A stretch of DNA of 64,000 bases from contig SCFE01000008.1 in assembly GCA_004352715.1 (NCBI GenBank), positions 3,453,084 through 3,517,083 of the forward strand, read 5' to 3'. The DNA is from Hofstenia miamia. Lineage: Eukaryota; Xenacoelomorpha; Acoela. The translations under genes and the position numbers were made by a program. Under the pieces are notes generated by a model. That model was not told the DNA's origin and searched no databases. It saw nothing but the letters and a program-made list of their open reading frames with translations. Positions 20,457 to 32,500 of this stretch are shown in pieces. Each line of letters starts with the position of its first letter. Position 1 is the stretch's first letter.

Positions 20457-23400
20457 TTGCTTAAAATTTTAAATTTTTGTAATTTTAGATACAGGGCTGT
20501 GAAGATCATTATTACATCTGCATAACTGATACGAGGGCTTAATATTTTTTAGCGAAAAATTTAAAGAAAGCCTTAATAAAGTGAAGTAATTATCGCTCTT
20601 TCTGTTGGACTAGTAGACTATATCTAACGGCTACAATTAACGTACTTACTTAATAAATGCGCGGAAACTTGGATTGCCAAAAATGAAAAATTTTTAAATT
20701 TTGTTTAGAATATACCAAAGAAAATTAAACATGCCCTCTCTTTTTTGAGTTTTATAAAAATTCCGAAAAGTTTTATTTATAAACAAAAAGTATGCTAGTT
20801 TTTAAATGTAATTGTTTTAAATTGCATGCAACTTAATATTCTATTAAAGTAAATTTTAGTTGTGTTGCATCCTACAATAATTTCTACGATGTTCTTATAT
20901 TTGTGATAAATGAAATAAAAAGCACAGTATACAAAATTCCAAAGCGAATTACGATCTTATATTATTTTTTATTAATGTATTTGAATAATACTCATGTGGC
21001 TTTACGCTCGACAGTAGATTGATTAGAATAAAAACTCTAATAAAGAACAACAAACGCACAAGTTTGTCTATTTGGTTAAAGCCAGTACCACCAGATAATG
21101 AGGCTAATAATAAAGATATAGACTTAAAACTAAAAAGAAATAAAAGCTTAACCATGATGAGTCTCTACTTTAAAGTTAAAGTTTTTTGCTAACAAATCTA
21201 TGCAAGAATTCTTTTAGGGGAAGTTGACAAGTCTAGCAGAGAGATTAATTAAGTCAAGATCTATTTTGATAGTAATGATTTTTCATTTGATTGGATATAA
21301 TATACTTTCTATATAACATTCTTGTATACAAAGCTAAAACTTATGATAGCATTAGAATAAAAATTATTACAATAAAAATTTGCATTTATTAAAGAGAATG
21401 CATTTTAATTAAATCTCATAACAATATATCGATATATCAACTTATAATCTGTAAAGAGGTTTTAAGCAATTAGACTAATTTATTAGTTTTTCAACCTTTA
21501 GACATAATGCATTAATTGATTATTCTTAAGGCGACATAAGTCTTGTTAGGTTTTCAATAGGATCTTTCAATCAATGGATCGGAAATTTTTGTTATTTATC
21601 ATTTATATATATCAAAAATTTTTCAAATGTAAAACCCTATTAAAATATATTATTAGATGTTCATTCAAATCGTAATCCGTACAGGAAAATTCGCATTTTA
21701 GATGCGATTGATGGTAGTGATAAACAATTGGTGAATGCTGTCCTCCCTGTAAAAATAACAGACACAGTCAATACTGTAACTTTAATATTAATCGTAAATT
21801 TTTCAATAAAAATCTGCGAAACTACACCTGATGTAACTTTTATCATCATACGTAAATTTAAAATATTGAAACGAAATTACAAAACATAAAATTTCTTGAA
21901 CCATTACATTCTTATGCTTTTATCTAATCTAGTTACACTTTGAATTTTAAAAAAATCAACCTCTTTACATCCAAACCCTATGCATTATTTAAGTTGCATT
22001 TATAACTTGAATTAAAAAAAAGCCATCAAACCGCAAATTCTTCGTTACCATACCAAAATGAATAGTCGGAACATTGCTAGAGGTAGATTATAACAATTAC
22101 TTCTTACAATCTTAAAAAGAATGAACGGATTTCCAATGAAGTGGGTTTTTATAGGGAATTTTCTCTACCCTAAATAAACTACTCGAAGATCTTTCAGTAC
22201 AAGGAAGTTTCATTATGGTTCTTTCCCAAAAAAAATTGGCGCTGATTAATAACAACAAGTTATTTATCTACACAAAATTATATAAATAATTGGTACTAGT
22301 AAGAATTCAAATTAAAAATTCATCAGATTCACTTAACATAGATGTACTACTAGTTAAACTTTAATAAAATAAAAAATTACGCCGATAAACACTAATTGAG
22401 ATTTGAAAAAATATTACATTACTATAAAATTAAGTCTCTCATTTCAAAATATAGGTGAAAAGAAAAATATATGACATTGTTCATTATTATTAACAATATG
22501 ATTCAAATTAGCAAACTCAGGATATAAGCTACATCATGGAAATTGATCGTTCTATAAATTAAAATTCTTAAAATACACGCGATCGAGCATCATACATATT
22601 CTATCAAAATAAATTGTTAAATTATTACAAGAATTATAATGGAATCCTGCGCAAATAATTCAAGAAAGAACATTATCAATTTAGATAAATACATTTTAGG
22701 ATAACGAAGCTAATGAAAAGCCGAGAAATAACTTAAAGAATCTAAAAACAGATATTCAAGAAAGTATGTTAATAAGTGGAGGGAGTCCAAAAATTCAATT
22801 ATGTGTATTTTTTGAAGATTTAATATATTATATTTATGTTTTTATAGTAATAAGCTTTAATAAATTATATCTAATTTATTGTAGACATAGTTATATTCGT
22901 TGTAAATAATTTATATATATATCTTTTTTTAAAAGATAAAAATTTTTTAATTAGGCATTATAAAATACCAAACATTAAACCAAAAATTGTCGCTTCAAGG
23001 AATTACATTCCCCACCAAATAATCACCAATAAGATACTCCTTGATAATTAGGTTGAACATATTACAATATTTTGTGATTAGAAAATATTGACTATGAGGA
23101 AAATGCCCAAAAAACTATAGAGGGGCGCCGCCCTGTGAGTACACCAATTTTCGCCGCAGACCCGGAAATGGGAGGGACAGCGACGGAGCTGACGACATGA
23201 CTACAACATAACTATGTTAGACTATAATATTCGAAATGGAAACCCTCTATGACCTATATGCCTGTAAAAAACGTGTTGGATGCTAATGGCAAGGAGTAAC
23301 TATGAAATATCTCCTTCATCGTGCACCAAGCGGCTAACTGGTTATTTGATCTTAATAAAATTTAAGTTAAATCACACTTAAAAATCAAACCCAATCAATG

Positions 23401-23460
23401 CCGCTAAATTTCTCTTACTTTATTTGGATGTAATGTGTTAGTTTAGATATTTAACGTTAT
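20457..23460 (+). repeat. Strongly diverged, collinear partner of 55581-58580 (decayed LINE-like sequence)
   Basis: Similarity to the region after block copy 2 can be followed by eye: ATACAG.GC.GT near 20490/55612, a TGATAGTAAT...TTTCATTTGATTG stretch near 21270/56392, AAATTTGCATTTA near 21376/56501, a GATTTTTCAA...ATCTGCGAAA...ACACC stretch near 21800/56925, TTTCAAAATATAGGT near 22442/57569, and AATGAAATATCTCC near 23300/58425. In copy 2 part of this encodes a LINE endonuclease. This copy is more decayed and keeps no useful frame. Confidence 0.6.
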
Positions 23461-23540
23461 ATGCGGCTAGCACCCATCCACCTCTTTTTATAATTTGAAT
23501 ATTAGATTAGCCAATTTTTCTTACAACAATAATAAATAAA

Positions 23541-23566
23541 TATATATATATATATATATATATATG
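23541..23566. repeat. TA microsatellite in the intron next to the C1GalT1 exon
   Basis: About 26 bp of TA repeats beginning six bases beyond the splice donor on the minus strand. Frames ending in I/Y repeats here run through the donor and are wrong. Confidence 0.9.
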
Positions 23567-23573
23567 AACATAC

Positions 23574-23833
23574 CTTATCGATGAATTTGTCATGCATGAG
23601 TCTAAAGGCCCCTCGAGTTTTACTCCAAATGTTTCGATAGCCACTAATCCCATCAACGCTAACTGCTGGAAAAGAGGGATCAGTTGTGTCACTAATAAAT
23701 ACTGTGTAGTTGCAACGGCGTGCCCAAGTGTCACGAACATGTCGAGCCTTTTTCTCCAAATTTTTAGGATATGTAAGAATGAAACAAGCGACAGAAACGT
23801 GTTCAGCAATTTTATCCGCTAATTTTCGATAAT
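23574..23833 (-). CDS. C1GalT1: Core-1 beta-1,3-galactosyltransferase (C1GalT1), single internal exon
   Basis: The enzyme is a Golgi type II membrane protein that adds galactose to GalNAc-Ser/Thr to make the core-1 O-glycan. This 260-bp minus-strand exon is open throughout in the chosen frame. It starts after a TTTAG acceptor (AG at 23835-23834) with two bases completing a split codon, and ends KFIDK followed by the donor GTATGT (from 23573). It contains NLEKKARHVRDTWARRCN, a diagnostic start of the family's catalytic domain (family form about N-x-E-K-K-A-x-H-V-x-x-T-W-x-x-R-C-N). It also has a short F-P-A-V block and YRNIWSKTRGAFR, matching the family's G-R-D-x-L-W-x-K-T-x-x-A-F. The next segment, with the DDD metal-binding motif, would be in the following exon and was not found downstream on this strand, nor were the signal-anchor exons upstream. 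Either the introns are long or the gene is broken here. Confidence 0.8.
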
Positions 23834-25330
23834 CTAAATTTACAAGAATTAGTGAACATTAATAAAAAGCGTTTAATTGGAAGAAAAAATAAAATGATGC
23901 ACTTGCAATGTACAACAAAAACGCTCTGAAAAAGCAACGGCTGTGAAATGTTCATTGCACTTTACTATACAAAAACGTCATTAATGTTGAAAGATTTTGA
24001 AGGCATTCATTAATCTAAATCTAGTGTTGAAATGTACAAAGGATGTAATTGTACTATTGAAAGCTTCTAAAGAAAGCATATATGGTCCTTACTCGAAAAT
24101 ATACTGGTCAGCGGCCTCTGATTTTACAGGATACCACATACTGCTCAAGTGACACAAAGGACCCTGACCGAACTTGACTGGAATACGCCGTCTCAACTGA
24201 CATCTATTTCTAACAATGAAGATACAATTTCGAGGAGAGGTTTGCAAACATAGAAAATGAGAAGAAAGCATATGCCAAGTGGTGCAACAATCAGAGAGAG
24301 AAATGATTGGTCAAAGGTTTGTAGGATCTGGAAAATTCTATTGATGGTGTCCATCAGTGTTGAAACCGTGCTGTACTTTATGTCGTGCCGTCCCCATTCT
24401 TACAGAGAATTTCGTGCCTGTGCCGTGGCTACATTAAAATACATATTTAATATATTTGTTATTTTATTTCTAAGAGCAATTTGTTAAAGTATTGAAAATA
24501 TTACCCACCAAAAAAATTTCACTCATAGAGGTTTAATCTAAGCTACCTTTTACATTCAATGAAAATTTTATAGATTTTTGTACCGGCTGGAATCGTAGTA
24601 GGTGCGCCCTTTCGTGGACATAAAAATGAATGTGGCAAGAAAATGAAACTCGAATTTCCGGCATGCTTTTGATGGGGATTTCGATCGACTAATGATTGGT
24701 TGTTTTTAGCACAGATTATGAGCTTCCTACTTTTTCCCACAAATTGAATTTTGCAAGAGGAATAACTTAGTAGATTAATTGTTATTTTTAGTATTATAGT
24801 CGGTATTCTCATTAAATATTGAAATTTATTGGTAGTTTACCATTCTGCAGTTTATGAATTCTCACAAGCTTGTGATAATTATATGCTAACATACATGAGG
24901 ATAAAGATAAAGAGATGCTAAATACATTAAAATCATAGTATATATTGAAGCCATAATTGCAAATGAATCAAAATATATAAACAATAATCAGGGTTGGCAG
25001 AAAAGTGTATTTTGGCTCTTAGACATGCCCATCTCAAGGTAAAAACATTTTTCTGAAAATACATATAGTAGCAAACATTGAATTATGATAAACTTCTCAA
25101 CATTTATTTTCGTTGCATGCACGTAAACAAAACGCAAGTTTTTTTTGCGGTAGAAAATCAGTTAAGAAAGTACGAATGGACAAAACCCAACAAATACTTT
25201 CCAAACTTTCGATAAAGTTCTATATAAATTGAAAAAAACATTGAAAAAAAACAGTGTTTGAAACATGTTTTAAACAGGTAGTGTTTAAAGCATGCTAACA
25301 CTGACAATAATAAGAAGCTAAGAAATCAAT
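23834..25330. other. No confident gene; a 53-codon minus-strand frame with one membrane segment at 24193-24354
   Basis: Upstream of the C1GalT1 exon on its strand, a small frame from ATG 24354 to TGA 24193 contains a hydrophobic stretch (SLIVAPLGICFLLIFYVC) suitable for a signal anchor. It has no family match and no clear donor joining it to the 23833 acceptor, so a role as first exon is speculation. Overlapping frames on both strands (24089-24271 minus, 24257-24487 plus) are equally unsupported. Confidence 0.25.
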
Positions 25331-25339
25331 CAAATACTT

Positions 25340-25925
25340 TTGCTGTTTTTCATACATTTAATAGTGAAACAGGGAAATGTGAAATCTTCCATAATAAAAA
25401 TCATAAACAAGCAATGCAAGCAGGTAAGATTTTGCCACATTGATGTAAAACAGATGATGCATTGATTATATTGAAACAGTACTACTTGCAGGATTTAATG
25501 CATCATCAAGGTGGCACATAAACTGAAGATAAACATCTTTTATATTCTTGGCATATAATAAATGAACTTGCATTAAATAGAGATATTGCTTTTTTTAGAA
25601 AGTCTGTTCTCTATAGCACAATTCGAAATGAATATAATGAAAAAGATTTAGAATTTCTAATATGCGAATCCCAATAAAATTTCACCAACACACATTGAAT
25701 ATATTTACACTTAATATATGATTTAATTGATGCAACATTTGCTAATCTCCTAGAGTGGCATCCGCAACTAGAAAAAGGAATTACTCAAAGTAATTTGTCA
25801 TATGAAGAGCAGCTTACCACTTTGAATAACATCACTAAGGCAATAAATTATCATCTTAACAGTATTACAACATGCAAGTATCAACAAATTTTTACATTTG
25901 AGTCTCATGTTTTTTTAGATGGTTG
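25340..25925 (+). pseudogene. Unidentified coding-like remnant
   Basis: One frame is protein-like for nearly 190 codons with a few stops. Segments include NSETGKCEIFHNKNHKQAM, KTDDALIILKQYYLQDLMHH, HLLYSWHIINELALNRDIAF and ANLLEWHPQLEKGITQSNLS. The composition is balanced and the frame is conserved across the stops, as expected of a decayed gene or transposon protein. No domain was recognised. The mariner-like terminus at 26020 follows it. Confidence 0.4.
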
Positions 25926-26019
25926 ATGGACCTCCTGGCGCATTAGAAATTCTCCATCTAGGGCAGAGTTGATACTGCATTTTCAAGGGAGCAAACAGGT
26001 TGGGCACGTGGCGTATATA

Positions 26020-26600
26020 CAGTGCGTCCCAAACAATACTCCTAGATTACGAACATATTATATATTTACAATATGAATCTTAAAATATTTGAAATTGAAC
26101 AGAAATTGTATACAATAACATGTCTGTGTTTTCAGAGAAAATATTCAACATGTTATGCCTAATGATGGCTATGAACAGCAAAGGACAGTCTTTGAAAAAT
26201 TTTCAAATGGCGGTTGACATCGCAGTAAAAAGTGTCATTGAGGAATGGTTTCAAATTGTTTCCTTGGGGTGATGCCCAGTTCTGTTGAAGATAATAGAGA
26301 ATAATTACAGTTTTGTCGAAGAATTGGTAGAATATTTGTTTTTAAAATCGACCCTCATTTAAAGTGCCATCAATGAAAAAGCGTTTGATGGCCAAATCGG
26401 GCGAAGCCACACCAAACAAGTCGTAAAATTTCCTTTCATATCAAAATAGAGTTCGTCAGACCACAATACGGATTCAATATTGACTGCTTGCACAGCTCTA
26501 GAAGCGTAGAAAGTTCTCTGTTCGTAATCAGTAGGTCATAACATTTGAAATTTTCTTGTACGGCTTGTAAAATTCTTCCATTAAAAGGCAATGAACAGTC
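26020..26600 (-). pseudogene. Mariner-like transposase pseudogene with terminal repeat
   Basis: A TA dinucleotide (26018-26019) is followed by CAGTGCGTCCCAAACAATAC, the form of a mariner-family terminus. On the minus strand from about 26600 downward, fragments of the transposase can be read across frameshifts: WSDELYFDMKGN around the first catalytic Asp, A-S-P-D-L-A-I, then LQQNWASPQ followed by FLNDTFY. Relatives read QQDGAPPH at this place, so the second catalytic Asp is Asn here. No right-hand terminus was found; a hAT element interrupts at 26635. Confidence 0.55.
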
Positions 26601-26634
26601 AATTTACTACCTCATAATTTAGAGCACTACTACC

Positions 26635-27489
26635 CAGACCCTGATTATGAAGTTGGGAGGCCCTAAGCTGCTGGGGGCCAATACATATACGGCCAAGAGT
26701 AGTTTGACATGACAGGGTTTCTGTTATCTCCAGTTGAGTACTTGGTTATATTACATAATCGGGTATTTTCGGATGTATGCGACTAAACACGATAAATTTT
26801 TAGCTCAGTGTATGTTTCCGACCCTGAAATATGGAGGCCATATATTAATCTACAAACACTAAAACTATATTTAAAAAAACGCAATAATAGCTATTGCCCA
26901 AAAACCTTTTTCCTTGACTTCACATTCGCAAAAATGTGGCATAATCTCTCGAAGTTGAGTGCATGTTTAAGTTCATGTTCAATCAAAAGAAGTGCCAGCG
27001 AACTCAAAGTTGTCTGTGTAACTGAAGACCTCTAACAGTTCTTAATTCGTGACAGCTTAGAGAGAGAAAAGACCGCTCGCCTAGACGCACAGAGATAGCT
27101 ATCGTGAGATATATCCTCAAAGCAATTATGACATTGGGGAATAAAGTGCGAATTAAAGAAAGCTTTCTTAAGTATTTTAATTGCTCTCGTGGAGATTTCT
27201 TGCAATTTTCTTGTCTGATACATATCTGATCAAAAATACAAATGCAAAATGTGAATTGCATTTTTCGATTTGAATAGAAAGTTTTACACAACATAACGTG
27301 TAAATGCAATCTATCAGAAAAAGTACATTTAAAATAAATTTACAAAGAGATTGGTGTTATCTCAGCCAAAGAAAATGAAAATGGCGTATCAAAAGTTTAT
27401 AAAATTTATTATAATTTAATTTGGGGGCCCCTAAATTCCGGGGTGCCCTAAGCTGCAGCTTGGTCAGCTTATGGCTTAATATGGTCCTG
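26635..27489 (-). mobile_element. hAT element with 8-bp target duplication, inserted beside the mariner remnant
   Basis: CTACTACC occurs immediately on both sides (26627-26634 and 27490-27497), a perfect 8-bp hAT target duplication. The left end starts CAGACCCTGATTA and the right end reverse-complemented starts CAGGACCATATTA, an imperfect inverted repeat. Both ends carry GGCCC/GGGGC-rich subterminal sequence containing CCCTAAGCTGC. At 855 bp it holds only the 3' part of a transposase gene (minus strand), so it is an internally deleted copy. Confidence 0.75.
26880..27185 (-). pseudogene. hAT transposase C-terminal dimerisation domain (decayed)
   Basis: On the minus strand one frame reads LFPNVIIALRIYLTI followed by ERSFLSLS, matching the hAT dimerisation start (about FPNL..AL.I.LTIPVTVASAERSFS.L). 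After a frameshift another frame reads LSSLALLLIEHELKH, then a short run ending in A-N-V-K-S-R-K, matching the family's end (RLS.LALLSIE.....). The arrangement resembles the TTF/ZMYM-type hAT transposases. The N-terminal and catalytic parts are absent from this short element. Confidence 0.7.
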
Positions 27490-27497
27490 CTACTACC

Positions 27498-28591
27498 AAA
27501 ATCAAAGTATCACAATTATCTTTTCCTATTCGACCAATCTCATTCATCCGAAAGAATTGGAAATTGAATTTATCAACTATTTCCAATTACTCTGCCAGAC
27601 ATTCCCAATGGATGCATCCCTTATCTACAGTCAATATGATCATAGAATCAACAAACTATTACAAAATTGAACACTACTCGAAATCAATTCAGCAAAAAAC
27701 CATACGCAATACGTGCTGCAATGCTGGATTCGTTAAGTTTAATGAAGCTAAAATATTAGACATTTAATGAGCACTGACAAGCCTTTATTATATAAATGTT
27801 GCTTTTTGATCAAGAGTTTAGATGTTGTATTAATTAATATTTTATAAATTTTACTTGAAAACATATGATATTGAAAAATCAATTTAAATTTATAGTTCTT
27901 ATGGGATACAAATCTGGATCATTAAGTTTTGAAGAAATCTATCTTTCTAGTAAATATATACAAATTCGCATATATATTTAAATGTTATAATATATTAATT
28001 GAAGCGAAAAATTTTCATTTATTTCCTTTAAAAAAATTCTACATATTGTTTGATGCATGCAATTCTAACAAACAGTCAATTTCAAAATTGATTGATTTTA
28101 AAATGAATAAGTTAGATTCTGTGTTAAGAAACAATACTTCAAGTTAGTCAAAAAATATGCATGTGTCACTAAATGTGACTATTTTTGACGAAAAAGTCAA
28201 TAAGTCAAGATTTAGTAATAATGCAAAAAATTCACAATTTCAGGTTAAAATCAATAAATAAAATGCGTAACAAAATTGCGATTAATAATGGGCATTTTAG
28301 ATATGCGGGTTATTTAGCAATTTCTTAAATCGAGAAATGCTACTTCAATTACCACTAGTGGTACAATTTCATAATTGGATCGCAACCATTGACTCACATA
28401 CTTGTAAGTCAAAATGCGACATATTGAAGCATCATAAAGGGCCCAATTTCACAACCGTTTACGATGATGCAAGGCACAAATGGCACTAAGCAGATGACTA
28501 AAAGTACGATTAGAAAGCAAGATAACTGAAAAAAACTTTTTTACATTATGTATTAACTTTATGTTTGAAGCAATTTTTTGTACTAACAACC
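27498..28591. other. No gene recognised
   Basis: The frames at 27564-27767 and 27929-28147 (+) have no identifiable domain. The start may still belong to the mariner-like element that the hAT copy interrupted. An isolated TACCACTAGTGGTA palindrome lies at 28350-28363. Confidence 0.45.
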
Positions 28592-28594
28592 TTA

Positions 28595-29563
28595 AGGAGG
28601 TGATTAACGGTCAAACTTGTTTGTCAAACTTAATTACATAATTGCTAGGCACACAAATCCCCGATAAGTTTGAACGTGTATCACCCCTTCAAACTGGTTG
28701 TCCAACCGGATTTCAGCGATCTAATCGCTTTTGATTTTTTTCGTCAAACACTTTCTCTCGCTATTGCGCAGTTAATAAAATCAATTAACAATTTGTTTTC
28801 GAAAAGCAATGGGTAAAACTCACGATGGTTTATACAAATGTTGACAGAGAACATGATTAAATTTATAGAACTTTATAAATAGTTCCTTTGTTTGTGAAAA
28901 ACTCCTCTTTTAAAAATAGAAACTGCGCATGAGTGAAGAGGCATAAAAAGCTATATTTCTATGTATAATATGTATGAAAATTGCATCCATTTATTGTTGT
29001 GTTTACTTTCTGTAACGTATGTCACAAAATTGTTTAAAATTCATTCTCATAATACATTTATAAATGTTTCAACTAACTATAGCACTAATATACGAAAAAA
29101 TAACATTAAATGTGAACATCACAATGTTCTTACAGATTGCATAACAACACAAGGAATTCTATTTGCCAAGTATTGATATTAACTAATGGCAAGGGAATTG
29201 AATGTCACGAAATGTGCGACCTATGGTGGAAAAACGGATCTTTCTAATATAATCTATAATCTGTTCACTGAAATTAAAAAAAATTTAGTTAGAAGAGTAC
29301 AAGATATTAATGAAAAATTTCAGTTATATTTTTAAACATATTGTTTATAAATTCTATAGCATTCATTGTCTAATGATTTGCATTTGCTGTTGATGAAATC
29401 CATTTTTTTGAAATTCGCAAGTTTTCTTCGTTTGTTGTACATAGTAGAATATAATATCAGTGAAAACAATAAAATTTTTACCGAAAGTACTAAACTAGAT
29501 TTTACTTGAAATCGGGATATATCTGCAAGTTTGATGCACAAGTTTGACCGTGTATCACCCCTT
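28595..29563. mobile_element. Harbinger-like MITE with TTA target duplication
   Basis: The left end reads AGGAGGTGATTAACGGTCAA and the right end reverse-complemented reads AAGGGGTGATACACGGTCAA; both continue into ACTTGT...TCAAACTT, an inverted repeat of roughly 35 bp with few mismatches. TTA lies directly outside each end (28592-28594 and 29564-29566), as for PIF/Harbinger. A third, inverted copy of the terminal motif occurs at about 28667-28691, so the left end is itself a small foldback. The internal frames (28961-29176 plus, 29332-29541 minus) show no transposase motif. Confidence 0.65.
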
Positions 29564-29566
29564 TTA

Positions 29567-32500
29567 TAGAAAAATATTCAAAAATCATCAATTTTGAGTA
29601 CACGGGGTGTACAGCTGGTGGTTGACAATAAGTCTGGCGAGACAAACATTACGAGCATCTCGACTCGTAAAATGCTAACGAATGTACAATAAAAATTTTA
29701 TAGTTAATATAACAAAAATGACTACTTCGGTTGATAGGTATGTGATACTCGTAATTTGCTGTATTACTGTATTATAATTGTAGAAGCCGAAACTAAATAA
29801 AACGACAAAATCGTTAGAACAGTGGAATTGCTTTATACTGATATATACTATTACTTCAATTTAAAATAGACATGTCCTTAGCACGATTCCTACTATACAT
29901 CTGAGGTTAAGCACAAACTGTTACCCGTTTGGATCCCAGTAGTACGGAGTAAACTAGACTTTCAATTCTGATACATTTTGAAATTTTTTCAGTAAAGGTT
30001 TATGTTCGATTTATTGTAGATGTGTTATTTGAAATTTGAAAATTAATAATAGATTTGTTTTCAATAAACAAAATTTTTAAGACGGACCATCCATTCTTGT
30101 TATAGAAATATGCAATATTCTTCATTTATTTTTGCTTCCTAAACATTACATATCTAAATCAATAGATCACATGTACAACTAAAGATAAAGCTCGTATTAG
30201 AAGAATATATTTATACAGGCCCCTTTACACGTGAAATGCACCTATTGAAAATTGTACACGTTTTTATAAAATATTGTATTTAACCTTTTCTGTTTCTGAT
30301 ACGAAGTGCTAAATTTCATATAGTTTTAGTAATGGTGGAGGTAATTGAATCAAACGAATCTAAAGTGAATTCTCAGATAGAATGTGTTTACTATGAGAAA
30401 AGACTTGGAAATAGTGTTTCAATATATTAGAGATAAAATATCAGCAAAATACTCATTCTCATTTTATCTAACATAAATTCAAAAATGGTAAATACAAAAA
30501 TGGTTTTATTATACATTCAAATCCAAGCACTAACAATAAGGATCATTATGTAATAAAAGCTATTACCACAATAGCCCTAATTTACCTAAGTATTTTAAAA
30601 GTGACTCAAAAAAATCTCGCAATTCTGAACCGAGACGACTATTGAGGAATACCAATAAAACATTCGAAGGATTTCAGGGATAACCAGGTGAATTATTCAC
30701 AGAAAAAATATTAATTCTAGAAATACAATTCTTAAACAAATCCTTGTAAAAACTAAAATTTTAGCATTTAAGTTAATTACTAGGTCATTTTAAATTCAAA
30801 ACAATTACAGGCTTCTGCTATTTTAGAACTATTGTTACATTAAAAGATACATTTTGTATTTAAATCATGTGAAAAAGTTGGGAATTAATAAAAAAAGGCG
30901 TGGGAATTGATATTTCAAAAATACCAAGACATGTGTTATTTCCTCTTCTGTATGTGAATTATTATGCAATAATTTTTGCGGATGTTCAATTTGTTTATTA
31001 TATAATTCATTTCGTCCATGAGATGAAATATGCATTATAGACATTTGACGAAAGACATTTACGGCAGACTGACACTTAACTGAGGGAATTACATTCACAT
31101 TCAGAAAGCTAGTTTCATACTAAAAAGTGCGTTTGCTATATTTGACATCGTTATAAATTGCCATGTTTCTATCTCATCTAAGAGCACTTTTTTGTGTAAA
31201 CTAACTCATTTTAGAGCTAACGAAAAAAACCAAATTTTTGCATTTATTCGAAAAATAAATAGTTTCACATGGAGCTAGTCAGCGCGCATCTTTGGATATG
31301 TAAACCCTAATCCATAACGTCAAAAGCCGCAGAGTACTAGCGTTCCGAAATGCATCAGTTGATATCGTTAAATAGAAATTCGAAAGTGCTAATAACCCAA
31401 AGGGACTAGTAATTAAAAATATAATATTAGCATTGTAATATAGAATTAAAGGAGTTTTAAAAAATGCGGATACTGTATTACGAGATTAAGAAGTTCAATT
31501 CGCGCATATAAAACACTAATCGCGGATATGTGATTCTCAGGGGTCGTACAGTTAAATTTAACATCAAAATATGTTAGTTGCAAAGCCCCTTAAAGTGTGG
31601 GAGGGTCGATATTCATGCATTAATCTTTTAAATGCTTTGGATATATTAATAATTGATCCATCCCTTGTGGTTTATTGAACAAAATTGATATACAACACAG
31701 CAGGAGGTGCTCGATCGCTAAGGTTATTTTTATTTTCGTAACAAAATTCTAATTCTCTAACTTAGCATTAAATAATAAACTAGTATATATAAAAATAAAA
31801 ATTAAAAACCTGAATGTCTATGTTCATCTTTTGAAAAATTTAATGTTACATTAAATAGTTTCGAATGATCATCACTATGCTTTAAAAAATGCGACTGAAA
31901 ATCTTGTAAAGTCAAAACACTTGAATTTTCTACACTTCCTAAAACAAACATTATGAATAAAATTTAATAAAAGAAATGAAAGTGATTGTAAATAACCTAC
32001 TTGGATACCAATGATACGATTTGAACTTTGCCAAATACGAATCGTTGGATAATCAATTGATCAATTGCCAGCACCAATAGGTGTAATACATTTGTAGAGT
32101 GAAAAACAGTGGGTTAATTGCATTAAAGATAACATACAAATTCAAAGTCAGCAGAGTCAAGATTTATTAAAAATTTATATCATTTCTAGTTGAGGATCTG
32201 AAACGACTCGACACTTTTCGAGTCGGGTTGAATTCTTTTCAATTTTAACAAAAATTTCACTTGTCATTTTTAAACGCCATGTTAAAACTTCATTCGCACA
32301 GTTGGCGCTTTCAAATAAACACAATTCACACTTTTATTTAAGTTTTTTTTAATTGAATAACATCATTTCATTAACGTACTAATTTTTGGGCAATCCCAAA
32401 CGTAACTGCATTATGTAATTGTGAATTTACATTTATGATAGCGTTGGGTTTATGCGAAACATGAGTCGACTGTACTCGAAGCAAAAATATCCCAAACGCA

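Noticed and set aside
21001-21155. Minus-strand L-S-G-G-T-G-F as the GGAGY motif of the next C1GalT1 exon
   Set aside because: Surrounding residues do not match, there are no splice sites, and the DNA aligns to the LINE-like paralog at 56 kb.
23592-23822. Plus-strand 76-codon frame over the C1GalT1 exon
   Set aside because: The minus strand in another frame matches C1GalT1 with correct splice sites; this is its antisense shadow.
24257-24487. Plus-strand frame with a loosely GPCR-tail-like end
   Set aside because: Only a few residues resemble a seventh-helix/C-tail region, there is no NPxxY motif, and no neighbouring helices are found.
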